A stretch of DNA of 64,000 bases from CAZAQS01 sp964486825. GTDB taxonomy: Bacteria; Chloroflexota; Anaerolineae; Anaerolineales; UBA4823. This document shows, in pieces, positions 8,795 to 17,843 of this stretch. The position numbers were made by a program, and so were the translations under genes. The stretch lies in the NCBI GenBank assembly GCA_964486825.1, contig CAZAQS010000003.1, forward strand, positions 3,253-67,252, written 5' to 3'. The notes beneath the pieces were generated by a model. That model did not search any database. It was given only the letters and a program-made list of their open reading frames with translations, and had not been told where the DNA came from. Each line of letters opens with the position of its first letter. Position 1 is the first letter of the stretch.

Positions 8795-9414
8795 ATCACG
8801 TGGATATGGAAAGTGAGGAGCTCATGCTGCAGCACGCATTCAAGAAATCATTGATCGTTTGGTGGAGGTTTGGGAAAGAGCATGGTGGTGAAGAATTCCA
8901 GCTCAACACCACCGAACAGGTGCGCTCTCATCTGCAGAAGAAAATCGATGAGTTTCGCCAAACGCCCGACAACCTTTGGAGATGGTGGCAGGTGGATGAA
9001 AACCTGATCGTGGAGCGTTGGGATACCTCACCAGAGCATACCGGCCCGGACACACGCATCTATTACCTTCTGAAGCGCGGTCTATCGATTATCGAAAACA
9101 TCCATTTGCCGCCGCCGGACAACAACTGGAAATGGTATATCCACGTCTGTGACTTCGAGTACCATTCAGAGCTGGACACCTGGATGATGAAGGATTTGTT
9201 CTGCGACATCCTGGTGGCAGACGACAACCGCACTTACCATATGTACGACTTGCCGGACCTGGCCCAGGCCCTGGATGTAGGGCTGATCACCGCCGCTGAG
9301 ACGCGTGAGATTTTAAAAAGGGTGGATTGGGTGGTCACCAGCATTGCTCGCGGGGAATTCCCCTTTGAGGAAATCAAGCTCGGCCAGATTTCCTGCAGCC
9401 AATTGGGCTGGTAA
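8791..9414 (+). CDS. DUF402 protein, probable nucleotide phosphatase-like
   Basis: A 207-residue protein with the DUF402 core: a short beta barrel containing YYLLKRGLS, an acidic strand pair (FCDILVADDNRTYHMYDL) and the helical end ALDVGLITAAETREILKRVDW. Some DUF402 proteins are nucleoside di/triphosphatases; whether this one is active cannot be judged from motifs alone. The first 70 residues are not part of the family core. An internal ATG at 8824 is an alternative start. It overlaps the M3 peptidase stop by 4 bp. Confidence 0.8.
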   Translation: MNHVDMESEELMLQHAFKKSLIVWWRFGKEHGGEEFQLNTTEQVRSHLQKKIDEFRQTPDNLWRWWQVDENLIVERWDTSPEHTGPDTRIYYLLKRGLSIIENIHLPPPDNNWKWYIHVCDFEYHSELDTWMMKDLFCDILVADDNRTYHMYDLPDLAQALDVGLITAAETREILKRVDWVVTSIARGEFPFEEIKLGQISCSQLGW

Positions 9415-9443
9415 ATTTCTCAAGCCTGGAGTTTATTAGCCCC

Positions 9444-10082
9444 TCATCCGTTAAAGGTGACTTCTTCTTTCCCGGTCAGCTTATCTTGTACTTTTGAGAC
9501 CACCAGCTGCAAATGATCCGGGTTAGCCACGTAATCGAGCTCATCCGATGGAATGGCCAGCACCGGGCACTGGCAGAAAGAGGCGATCCATTCCTCGTAT
9601 AGATCGTTGAGCTGTTGCAGGTATTCAGCGGTGATGCTCCGCTCGTAGTCCCGGGCGCGATATGAGATGCGCTGCAATAAGGTGCTCGTAGAGGCGCGTA
9701 GATAGACCACCAGGTCGGGCGGGGGCAGGAAGCGGGTGAGTACTTCGTACAGATCCCGGTAAGTCTGGTAATCCCGCTCGTTCATCCAGCCCTGCCGATA
9801 CAGGTTGTGAGCAAAGACCTCGGCGTCCTCGTAAACGCTGCGGTCCTGCATAACGGAGGTGGGGTGGTGCAGGAGTTGGTGGTGGCCTTTAAGCCGGTGG
9901 GTTAGAAAGTAGATCTGGGAATGGAAGGCCCAGGCGCGCATATCCGCATAGAAATCGGCCAGGTAGGGGTTTTCCAAATGCGGCTCGTAGAAAGGCTCCC
10001 AGCCCAGATGTTGGCAGAGCAGCCTCACCAGGGTAGATTTCCCCACCCCGATATTGCCAGCGATCACGACAAATTTTTTCAC
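9444..10082 (-). CDS. Deoxynucleoside kinase (dNK family)
   Basis: A 212-residue kinase that phosphorylates deoxynucleosides for salvage (dAK/dGK/dCK-like). The P-loop is GNIGVGKST (9-17), then the ERS-type motif QDRSVYED, and the arginine-rich lid RISYRARDYERS. The family fits bacterial dNKs of about 210 residues. The start is GTG and overlaps the TGA of the upstream gene (GTGA), so the two are translationally coupled. Substrate specificity is not resolved. Confidence 0.9.
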   Translation of the reverse strand: MKKFVVIAGNIGVGKSTLVRLLCQHLGWEPFYEPHLENPYLADFYADMRAWAFHSQIYFLTHRLKGHHQLLHHPTSVMQDRSVYEDAEVFAHNLYRQGWMNERDYQTYRDLYEVLTRFLPPPDLVVYLRASTSTLLQRISYRARDYERSITAEYLQQLNDLYEEWIASFCQCPVLAIPSDELDYVANPDHLQLVVSKVQDKLTGKEEVTFNG

Positions 10083-12415
10083 GCCGCCTCCTCGTCTGGA
10101 GAGAAGAAGACTGCCGCCCGCCCCTTCTCGTTATCCATGACCAGGTCCAGGTGGTGGCCTGGACGGTAATCGCCGACTGAAATCAAACGCAGGGCTTTTT
10201 CCAGCCCTTTCTCCCGCGGGGCATAATCCAGCAAGCGGTTGGAGGTGTTATAGAAAAAGTCCCGGTTAAAAATGGCATCATCGTCGTCAAGGTAGACAGC
10301 CAGCGGAAAGATATGCGCCTCCACCAGGTCCTGGAAGAAGTGCGTCCCAAAAGAGGGCTCTGGCGCAGAGCCGATGCCTTTACCGGCCAACTCTACCAGG
10401 GCGCGAGTGTTGTAGATATCCGAGTAGCTGACATACACGCCCAGGTCAGGGTTCACAGTCCCCCAACGGCCCGGTCCGACACAGATGAAAGTCTTCCCCG
10501 CCAGGATGGCATTCAGCCGTCCAACGGCGCGTCCGATCTCTTTGCGTTCTGCAGTGGTTTCCAGGGAGAAATAGCCTTCCGGGCTTACAAAGATCACGAA
10601 ACAGATATCGTCCACTGTCCCATGCGGTACCATGCGCCGCGTAGACAGGACGATATCCTCGGTGAACAAGGTGCTTGGCAGGTGGGCGATGGTATCCTTG
10701 ATATGGCTTTGTGGGCGACATTGAAGCAAGGAGATCTCCAGTGCCGGTTTCAAGGACTGCGGGTCCTGGATGTGGATGGTAAACTCCGTATCTACCGGAG
10801 ATTTGTAGTTCTTTTCCAGGATCTTTAACATCCTGCGCATCAGGTTGGCCATATTCGTGCGCCTGAGCAAACCGTCGAAGGTAAGCACAAGGTTTTTTGT
10901 TTTCCCGGCTGCCAGCTTGCTACGCATGGGCACCAGGTACCCATCCTGCTCGACCTGCGCAAGGTATCGCAAGGCCGGGTAATCCGGGGAGATCACTTCC
11001 ATGACCCGCAAGGTCTTGAACTGGTTCTCTTCCAGGTCGATCAGGTCTATGTGCGATTGCGAATAGCGCCGGATGGCTTTAGGAGACTCCTCAGGCCTGA
11101 GCAAAGGGTGGCTGAGGGCGATCAGGCGCGGGTAGTCATTGTCCACCCGCTCAACAGCTCGGGTACCCAACCCCCATACCAGGCGAACAAAACCGTCCTC
11201 CTGGCGGATGTTAGGAGACCAGCGATATAGATTACGGCTGAAGGCCACCCCGGCAGCATGGGGCATGAAGAATTTTCCGAACTTCTCACCCTGTACAACT
11301 TGAAGCAGGATAGCCATGCGCTCGTCGTAGTCCTGCAATTCCCGGCTGCGACGATACAGGAGCGCATCGGGGTTAAAGATGCTGGAGTATACCCGCTTGA
11401 TGGCCCGGGTCAGGTCATCCAAGTTTTGTTCTGGGCTGCCCTGGTTTGGACAGAAATGGCTTTCGTATTTGCCGGCAAAGGAGGTGCCGAAATTATCCTC
11501 CAACAGGCTGGAAGAGCGTACGATGAGGGGTTGGTTTTTGACCTGCTCTAGCAGCTCGCTCAATCGCTCGAGCGTATCCAGCGGGAACTTGCCTTTCAAG
11601 AAATCAGCCTGGATCTGAGGATATTCTGCCCGGAACTGATCTTCGGTCTTGTACTTCTGATCTCCCCAGTGCATCAGCCCATTCAAGCTCATAAAGATAT
11701 AGGTCAAATCTGCGCCCAGGAAATAGGATTCGGGTACCTTCACGGAAAAACGGATCTCGTCGTCGCCCACTTCTTGGAGAATGCGGGCCGCCAGGAGCAT
11801 GCCGGCCGATTTCCCACCGATCTTGCCTTCGCCGATCTTGTGTTGGCGGATCTGGATCAGGTCCGTCATCGTAAACCAATCTTTGGCGATGTTCACATAA
11901 GCAAGCTGGTCGCTGATCATGGTGCGGATCAGTACGACTTTGATCTCTCTCAGGCGCGCCTCCGCCTGCTGCCGCTTCTCCGGTGACATCTTCTCGATAG
12001 CTAATGCCTGCTCGAAGAGCATGTCTTGAGGCGCCAGCTCGGGATTGAAGGATACCAGCAGGTCTTGCGGAGCTGCTCCCCGCTCGGTCAGCGCTTCGCG
12101 AACGATCTGCTCGAACAGGCTGTAAGGCAGGTTATACGCGAAATAGAAATCCGTCAGGTGATCACGCACCCGCATCAAGCGCAGCTCCCAGACATTGTTC
12201 GGCTCCTCCTCGAAAGGATTATGCAAAGCCTCCCGGGCCTGGGAACGGATGGCATGCTCACGGACCTCGGCTTCGAAGGTATGCTGGGTGATGACGCCGC
12301 GTTCGAACATCTCCCGGCGCATGCGCGCCCGGATTTGGGTGCTCAAGATGGGATACTGGGCCAGGGCCAAGTAGATGCTTAGGGTCCTGTCTGAAGATAC
12401 AGAAGGAAGGGACAT
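10079..12415 (-). CDS. PEP/pyruvate-binding (PPDK_N, ATP-grasp) domain protein
   Basis: A 778-residue protein whose central part resembles the nucleotide-binding N-domain of PEP synthase and pyruvate phosphate dikinase (GEGKIGGKSAGMLLAARIL, then PLIVRSSSLLEDNFGTSFAGKYES). The swivelling phosphohistidine domain and the C-terminal PEP TIM barrel of those enzymes are absent, so it cannot run the full PEP synthase reaction. The first 190 residues are helical and unassigned; the last 200 (GKTFICVGPGRWGT, then SFGTHFFQDLVE) are a conserved tail with no role I can name. It is coupled to a deoxynucleoside kinase. Confidence 0.8.
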   Translation of the reverse strand: MSLPSVSSDRTLSIYLALAQYPILSTQIRARMRREMFERGVITQHTFEAEVREHAIRSQAREALHNPFEEEPNNVWELRLMRVRDHLTDFYFAYNLPYSLFEQIVREALTERGAAPQDLLVSFNPELAPQDMLFEQALAIEKMSPEKRQQAEARLREIKVVLIRTMISDQLAYVNIAKDWFTMTDLIQIRQHKIGEGKIGGKSAGMLLAARILQEVGDDEIRFSVKVPESYFLGADLTYIFMSLNGLMHWGDQKYKTEDQFRAEYPQIQADFLKGKFPLDTLERLSELLEQVKNQPLIVRSSSLLEDNFGTSFAGKYESHFCPNQGSPEQNLDDLTRAIKRVYSSIFNPDALLYRRSRELQDYDERMAILLQVVQGEKFGKFFMPHAAGVAFSRNLYRWSPNIRQEDGFVRLVWGLGTRAVERVDNDYPRLIALSHPLLRPEESPKAIRRYSQSHIDLIDLEENQFKTLRVMEVISPDYPALRYLAQVEQDGYLVPMRSKLAAGKTKNLVLTFDGLLRRTNMANLMRRMLKILEKNYKSPVDTEFTIHIQDPQSLKPALEISLLQCRPQSHIKDTIAHLPSTLFTEDIVLSTRRMVPHGTVDDICFVIFVSPEGYFSLETTAERKEIGRAVGRLNAILAGKTFICVGPGRWGTVNPDLGVYVSYSDIYNTRALVELAGKGIGSAPEPSFGTHFFQDLVEAHIFPLAVYLDDDDAIFNRDFFYNTSNRLLDYAPREKGLEKALRLISVGDYRPGHHLDLVMDNEKGRAAVFFSPDEEAA

Positions 12416-12483
12416 GAGGCCTATCGAATATTTACTTCAATCATGACGCCAGGGACAGATCTGGCTGCGTTAAAAACCCCGGA

Positions 12484-13617
12484 TTAACTGCCCAGGTGCA
12501 TTGGCATGATCACGTGCAGGAAATTCTCTTCCCCTACTGGCCGGATCACCCCTGGGCTGGTATCTGCGGTGGTTTCCAGGGCCACGTTAGGACTCTTGAT
12601 GACGTCCAATACCTCGCGCATGAAGCGCACGTTGAAGGCAATCAGGATGGGCGGGCCTTCAATGCTGGCGTCCACTGTGGTCTGGTTCGAGCCTGTTTCC
12701 TCCGAATGCCCGGATATCTCGACCGTCCCCGGTTGCATATCCCCGCCTGGCGTGATATTGATACGCGCGATATGCGAGCCCTCACGGGCGAAGATCTCAG
12801 CCTGCTTGCAGGCTTTCAGGAAAGCACCAGTAGAAAGCACAGTGCGAGTCTGGTAAGAGCGCGGGATGACCTGCTCCAGGTCGGGAAAACTACCTTCGAT
12901 CAGTTGGGAAGCCAGCTCGATATCCTTCATTCGGAAGATGACCTGGCCTCTACCCGGTGGGATGACCATGGTCAGGACCTGGTCCCCATCCCCCGCGATG
13001 CGAGCCAGCTCAGCCAGAGCCCGGGCCGGGATGACGGCCTTGATCGGGCGAGGTACGGAAGTAGATAGTTCAGCCTTACGTACAGATAGCCGGAAGCCAT
13101 CCGCGGCCTCCAATCCAATCTTATTGCCTTGCAAGGTAACCAACACACCCGTCAAGATCGGCCGGGCTTCGTCTGTTGAAGCGGCGAAGACCACCTGTTG
13201 GATCATCTCCTTCAAGTCTGCCACGTTGATCTGGATGCCCTGCCCAAGATCAGGGACAGGGATGGGAGGGAATTCCTGTGCATCGATGCATTTGATATCT
13301 GTATTCGAAGAACCGCACACCACGTTGATCGATTGGGTGCGCACGTTGAGGCTCATCTCCACCCGGTCGCTGGGAAGGGTGCTGACCAGATCGGTAAAGG
13401 TACGGGCCGGGATGGTTGTGGATCCCTCCTCCTCGATCTTGGCTCCGATCCAACAGGTAATGCCTAATTCCAGGTTGGTCGCAGACAGGCGCAGGCGGCC
13501 TTCATCGGTGGCGACCAATACGTTGGCAAGCACGGGTAGGGTACTTCGGGGAGAGACCGCACGCGAGACGATATTCAAACCGTGGGCAAGGTTCTCTTGA
13601 AGGACGGACACTTTCAT
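12484..13617 (-). CDS. dnaN: DNA polymerase III beta subunit (sliding clamp)
   Basis: A 377-residue beta clamp with three repeated clamp folds. The N-terminus MKVSVLQENLAHGLNIVSRA, the middle RFSL-type strand and the C-terminal PIRP-type segment (GVIRPVGEENFLHVIMPMHL) are diagnostic. It forms the ring that tethers DNA polymerase III. A strong GAGGAGGGG precedes the start. The gene lies 3.6 kb from the proposed oriC, as dnaN often does; dnaA and recF are not in the window. Confidence 0.97.
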   Translation of the reverse strand: MKVSVLQENLAHGLNIVSRAVSPRSTLPVLANVLVATDEGRLRLSATNLELGITCWIGAKIEEEGSTTIPARTFTDLVSTLPSDRVEMSLNVRTQSINVVCGSSNTDIKCIDAQEFPPIPVPDLGQGIQINVADLKEMIQQVVFAASTDEARPILTGVLVTLQGNKIGLEAADGFRLSVRKAELSTSVPRPIKAVIPARALAELARIAGDGDQVLTMVIPPGRGQVIFRMKDIELASQLIEGSFPDLEQVIPRSYQTRTVLSTGAFLKACKQAEIFAREGSHIARINITPGGDMQPGTVEISGHSEETGSNQTTVDASIEGPPILIAFNVRFMREVLDVIKSPNVALETTADTSPGVIRPVGEENFLHVIMPMHLGS

Positions 13618-13813
13618 CGGGATCCCCTCCTCAAGTCATTATGGATCATTGGCGGCATAAAGACCGGCGGATTTCAGAGTAGAGTATACAACGAGATGGC
13701 CGAATTCGCCAGACTAAGTCGTAAGATCGAGGAGAAGAGCTGGTGCGTGCAAAGGCATAGATTTGTTGTAAAATCGTGTCCGAAAGCAGTTATAAGGAGC
13801 AACGGTACAATCA

Positions 13814-15679
13814 ATGAGCCTGGATATGTGGATAGCCCTGGGCATCCTGGTCGCCGCCATCGTCCTGTTCGTTACCGAGTGGTTACGAGTGGATGTAGTA
13901 GCCATCGGTGTTATGGTGGCTTTGATGCTGACCAATTTGCTGACAGCCCAGGAAGCCATCGCCGGATTCTCGAACCCGGCTGTGTTGACCATCGCATCTC
14001 TGTTTATCGTTGGCGGCGGTGTGATGCAAACCGGTCTGGCTGCCACGATCGGTGAGGGCATCCTGAAAGTCGCCGGAACACGTCCGGGTCGCCTGACTGT
14101 AGTGATCATGACAGCCGTAGCCCTCTTGTCGGCTGTGATGAGCGATACAGGTACGGTCGCTGTCCTGCTTCCGGCAATCATCAGCCTAGGGGTCAGCGCA
14201 AAGATCAGCCCTTCCAAGCTGCTGATGCCGTTATCCTTCGGCTCCTTGTTAGGTGGAGCGACGACTTTGATTGGCACGCCCCCCAATATCATCGTTAGCG
14301 ATATCCTGCGTGAGCAAGGGTTGCAACCATTTAGCTTCTTCAGCTATACTCCGGTGGGCCTGTTACTGTTCGTTGCAGGAGTCCTGTTCATGCTCTTCTT
14401 TGGCCGGCATCTGCTACCGGATCACAAGCCCAAACAGGAAGTCCAACGTGTCGAAACGCCGGAGGAGCTGATCGACCTCTATCGCCTGCCGGATAACTTG
14501 TTCCGGCTGCGTGTGCGCCGTGAGTCGGCCCTGGCAGGCAAATCGATCCTGGAGGCTCGCCTGGGGCAGGAGCACGGATTGACTGTTTTAGACGTCTTGC
14601 GCCCGGCTAAGGAGCGTGATCCGCAGGGCAGGCCCAGGCGAACTGCTAACAAAACCAACGGGTATCACTCCATCCCCCCTACTCCTGACACCATCCTTCA
14701 ATCCGGGGACGTCTTGATCGCACAAGTCGACCCGAAAGATATCGGACACCTCGCCGCGAGCTTGAACCTGGGTGTTCAACCGGCTGACAGTGATGAATCC
14801 TCCCTGATCAGCACAGAAGTTGGTGTGGCAGAGGTCCTTCTACCGCCGCGTTCCTCCCTGCTTGGAAAGAGCCTGGTCGACGTGCAGTTTGGCAGCCTGT
14901 ACCACCTGACCGTGCTGGGTATCAACCGGCCTGGTATCGAAGAGTCTCTGGATCTAAAGGAAACCGAGCTGCGATTCGGAGATACCCTGTTGGTGCAGGG
15001 GCCGTGGAAGAATATCCTCGACCTACGCCAGAAGCGTCGGGACTTCGTCGTCATGGGGCAACCGGAACAGGTTTTAGGAGCTCCGGCGCGGGCCAAAGCT
15101 CCTCTGGCAGCGCTTGTGCTGCTAGGGATGCTGGTGGTCATGATCACAGACCTGATGCCCCTGGCAACTGCCAGTATGCTGGCTGCCCTGGTGATGATCC
15201 TGACCGGTTGCCTGACGATCGACGAGGCCTACGAGGCGGTTGATTGGAAGAGCATCGTGCTGATCGCCGGCATGCTGCCGATGGCCACGGCGCTGGAAAA
15301 TGTAGGCCTGGTTGACCTGGCGTCGCAGGGTTTCACACAAGGCTTAGGCAATTACGGGCCTAGTATCGTCCTGGGGGGTTTCTTCTTGCTGACTTCCATT
15401 TTTACTCAGGTGCTTTCCAATACCGCCACGACCGTTCTGCTTGCTCCGATCGCCCTGGCTTCCGCCGTCCAGCTAGGTGTCCAACCGTATGCCTTCCTGA
15501 TGGGCATCGCGATCGCGGCTTCGATGGCGTTTGCTTCTCCGGTGGCCTCGCCTGCTAACACACTGGTGATGGGGGCTGGGCACTACCGCTTCAGCGATTA
15601 CATCCGGGTGGGCGTACCCCTGATCTTTGTCACGCTGGTGGTGGCTATGCTTTCAATCCCCGTGGTATTTCCTTTCTGA
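13814..15679 (+). CDS. SLC13/DASS-type permease with two TrkA-C domains
   Basis: A 621-residue anion permease (divalent anion:sodium symporter superfamily). Helices fill residues 1-200 and 420-620; between them are two cytoplasmic TrkA_C (RCK-C) domains at about 230-330 (RRESALAGKSILEARLG) and 335-420 (PPRSSLLGKSLVDVQFG), a typical SLC13-RCK architecture. Hairpin motifs GGATTLIGTPPNI and a second SNTATTVLL support the transport fold. Substrates of relatives are sulfate or dicarboxylates; not resolved here. An AAGGAG lies about 16 nt before the ATG, which is further than ideal. Confidence 0.9.
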   Translation: MSLDMWIALGILVAAIVLFVTEWLRVDVVAIGVMVALMLTNLLTAQEAIAGFSNPAVLTIASLFIVGGGVMQTGLAATIGEGILKVAGTRPGRLTVVIMTAVALLSAVMSDTGTVAVLLPAIISLGVSAKISPSKLLMPLSFGSLLGGATTLIGTPPNIIVSDILREQGLQPFSFFSYTPVGLLLFVAGVLFMLFFGRHLLPDHKPKQEVQRVETPEELIDLYRLPDNLFRLRVRRESALAGKSILEARLGQEHGLTVLDVLRPAKERDPQGRPRRTANKTNGYHSIPPTPDTILQSGDVLIAQVDPKDIGHLAASLNLGVQPADSDESSLISTEVGVAEVLLPPRSSLLGKSLVDVQFGSLYHLTVLGINRPGIEESLDLKETELRFGDTLLVQGPWKNILDLRQKRRDFVVMGQPEQVLGAPARAKAPLAALVLLGMLVVMITDLMPLATASMLAALVMILTGCLTIDEAYEAVDWKSIVLIAGMLPMATALENVGLVDLASQGFTQGLGNYGPSIVLGGFFLLTSIFTQVLSNTATTVLLAPIALASAVQLGVQPYAFLMGIAIAASMAFASPVASPANTLVMGAGHYRFSDYIRVGVPLIFVTLVVAMLSIPVVFPF

Positions 15680-15687
15680 CGGCTATC

Positions 15688-17241
15688 ATGAAAATATCTC
15701 TGATCTATACCCTCCTGGCGGTGCTGCTTCTGGCAGCCTGCCTGCCCTTGAGACCGGTTACGGATGAACAGGCGCTGCCAACAGCCACCTTCACATCACT
15801 CCCCAATCCTACCGCCCCCTCTACCAACCCAACCCCAGCAGAAGACTTCCTGCTCGACCCCACACCATCGCCGGCAGCAGTAACTCCTGAAGTTCAACCC
15901 TCTGCAACGCCCGCTCCGGACTACCCGCTGACTCACTACGAAATCTCCGCCAGCTTCGACTACGATTGGAATTTCGTCTCAGTAGACCAGACCATCACAT
16001 ACACCAATGCTTCCGGTTTCCCCATCCAGGACCTGCTCCTGGTGGTAGAAGCCAACCGGCGCTTCGACGCCTTCCGGTTAAAGTCCTTATCCTGGGAGAG
16101 CGGAGATCCCGTCGAAGGCTACCAGATTGAGTTCCACCGCCTGCGCATCCCTCTCAACCAACCCCTACAGCCCGGGCAGGTAGTGATCTTGAATATTTCC
16201 TACGACTTGAACCTGCCCGAAATCCCCTCCCCCTCGGCTGTGGACCGGCCGCTGCCGTTCGGATATTCTGCCCGCCAGACCAACCTGGTAGACTGGTATC
16301 CCTTCTTCCCCCCCTACCTGCCGGAGACCGGATGGGCTGTACATGACCCGTGGTTCTTTGGCGAGCACCAGGTTTACGAGTTGGCCGACTATGAGGTTGA
16401 AATCCAGATGACGGGCGTGCGCCAGAATGTTACCCTGGCTGCCAGCGCTCCGGCAAAAGTGGAAGGCAGAACTTACCGTTACCAGATGAAGGCTGCGCGC
16501 AGCTTTGCCCTGTCCGCCAGCAATATGTATACCGTCTTTAGCAGGAAAGTCGGTGATATAACGGTTTACAGCTATGCTTTCACCTTCGATCAAAGGGCCG
16601 GTGAAAGAGCGCTCAAGGATACCGCTGCCGCCCTGGATCTGTATTCCGAGCTCTTTGGACCTTACCCGCATAATTCTTTGAGCGTTGTGGAAGCTGATTT
16701 CCTGGACGGCATGGAATATGATGGGCTCTTCTTCCTGAGCCGCGGGTTCTATGCCCTGTATGATGGCAGCCCACTCGGCTACCTGACTGCCATCGCTGTG
16801 CACGAGACCGCTCACCAATGGTGGTATGGGTTGGTGGGCAATAACCAGGCCCTGGAGCCCTGGCTGGATGAAGCCTTGTGCACCTACTCCGAGCTGCTGT
16901 ATTACGAAAACCTGTACCCTGAATTAGTAGAAGGATGGTGGGGGTTCCGAATCAATTATCAGCAGCCTAGCGGCCTGATCGATGGTTCGATTTACGACTA
17001 CAACGGTTTTGTTTCTTACCGGGACGCCACTTACCTGCGCGGCGCCCAGTTTCTGCACGAGCTGCGCGGATTGATTGGCGACCAGGCTTTCTTTTCCTTC
17101 CTCCAGGAGTACGTCTCCATAACTGCTCAAAAACGCTCTGGGTTGGCCAGCGCCGAAGATTTCTTTGATATCTTAGCAGAACATAGTCAAGAAAATATAC
17201 AACCCTTATTGGATGAGTATTTCAAAGAATCAGGTCAATAA
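15688..17241 (+). CDS. M1-family (gluzincin) metallopeptidase lipoprotein
   Basis: A 517-residue exported zinc peptidase. A lipoprotein signal ends in LLAAC, followed by a Pro/Thr linker of about 60 residues, a beta-rich N-domain and a thermolysin-like domain. The zinc site is HETAH at 372-376 with Glu395 (WLDEALCTY), an exact HExxH-x18-E. A GMEYDGLFF segment replaces the usual GAMEN exopeptidase motif, so it may not be a standard aminopeptidase. It starts 8 bp after the permease stop, so the two may share a transcript. Confidence 0.9.
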   Translation: MKISLIYTLLAVLLLAACLPLRPVTDEQALPTATFTSLPNPTAPSTNPTPAEDFLLDPTPSPAAVTPEVQPSATPAPDYPLTHYEISASFDYDWNFVSVDQTITYTNASGFPIQDLLLVVEANRRFDAFRLKSLSWESGDPVEGYQIEFHRLRIPLNQPLQPGQVVILNISYDLNLPEIPSPSAVDRPLPFGYSARQTNLVDWYPFFPPYLPETGWAVHDPWFFGEHQVYELADYEVEIQMTGVRQNVTLAASAPAKVEGRTYRYQMKAARSFALSASNMYTVFSRKVGDITVYSYAFTFDQRAGERALKDTAAALDLYSELFGPYPHNSLSVVEADFLDGMEYDGLFFLSRGFYALYDGSPLGYLTAIAVHETAHQWWYGLVGNNQALEPWLDEALCTYSELLYYENLYPELVEGWWGFRINYQQPSGLIDGSIYDYNGFVSYRDATYLRGAQFLHELRGLIGDQAFFSFLQEYVSITAQKRSGLASAEDFFDILAEHSQENIQPLLDEYFKESGQ

Positions 17242-17843
17242 TCTATACATAGTATATAAGTGTTTAATTAAGAATAGTAGTCGTAGTAGGGGCTGTGGAT
17301 ATGTGGAGAAACTGGTTTTGGGATGGGATATTGTCTATATGTAGGGGGAGAGGGATAGCTGGCCGGCACAGGTAGTACTTCCTGGCCTTGATTTTATCCC
17401 CAGCCCTTCTGTGGTCAATCGCTTGGACAGGATGTCGGTTCTCCCCAACCCAACCATCATGAGATAGGGATGGGCGATGAGAGAAGCGCCCCCTATATAT
17501 GGGGGTCGTCTTTTGCAAATAATTCTTACAACCTCGATAGTTCTCCACAATTAATATATCTTATCCACAGATTTTCGCGAGTTATCCACAGGTTTTCGTG
17601 TCCAGTATATAGGATGGCAACAAAACTAAACCCCACCTATGGGGTATGAATTGACACAAAATTATAAAGATCAACAAACCGGTCAGTCTGCACACCTTTT
17701 ACTCGCTCAAATCGTACTGCCTAAAAAACTTATTTGATGAGATTAGTTCTGCTGTTGTGTTTGACAAAATCATTAGATTATGATCTAATTAGATATATAT
17801 CTAACGACATATAAATAATTTTATCCTCCATGGGTGGAAACAA
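17242..17843. other. Putative chromosomal replication origin (oriC)
   Basis: A 600-bp non-coding stretch, AT-rich on the right. It holds two perfect DnaA boxes TTATCCACA (17561-17569 and 17582-17590) and one-mismatch boxes at 17541-17549 (TTCTCCACA), 17394-17402 (TTATCCCCA), 17294-17302 (TGTGGATAT) and 17302-17310 (TGTGGAGAA, reverse). The AT-rich segment from about 17745 to 17830 could serve as the unwinding element. dnaN lies 3.6 kb away and a gyrA end about 17 kb away. Small ORFs called here have no family features. Confidence 0.72.
17761..17804 (+). promoter_or_regulatory. Promoter with overlapping palindromic operators for the ArsR-type gene
   Basis: TTGACA (17761-17766), 17 bp, then TCTAAT (17784-17789). 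Two inverted repeats cover the spacer and -10: ATTAGAT-tatg-ATCTAAT (17772-17778 and 17783-17789) and the perfect 16-bp palindrome TTAGATATATATCTAA (17789-17804). They share the half-site TTAGAT. The layout is that of a repressor operator, most simply for the regulator encoded 40 bp downstream. Confidence 0.65.

Noticed and set aside
12866..13600. Plus-strand open frame antisense to dnaN
   Set aside because: Shadow of dnaN; no recognisable product.
17264..17548. Short ORFs inside the proposed origin
   Set aside because: They contain DnaA boxes and low-complexity sequence and show no protein family.
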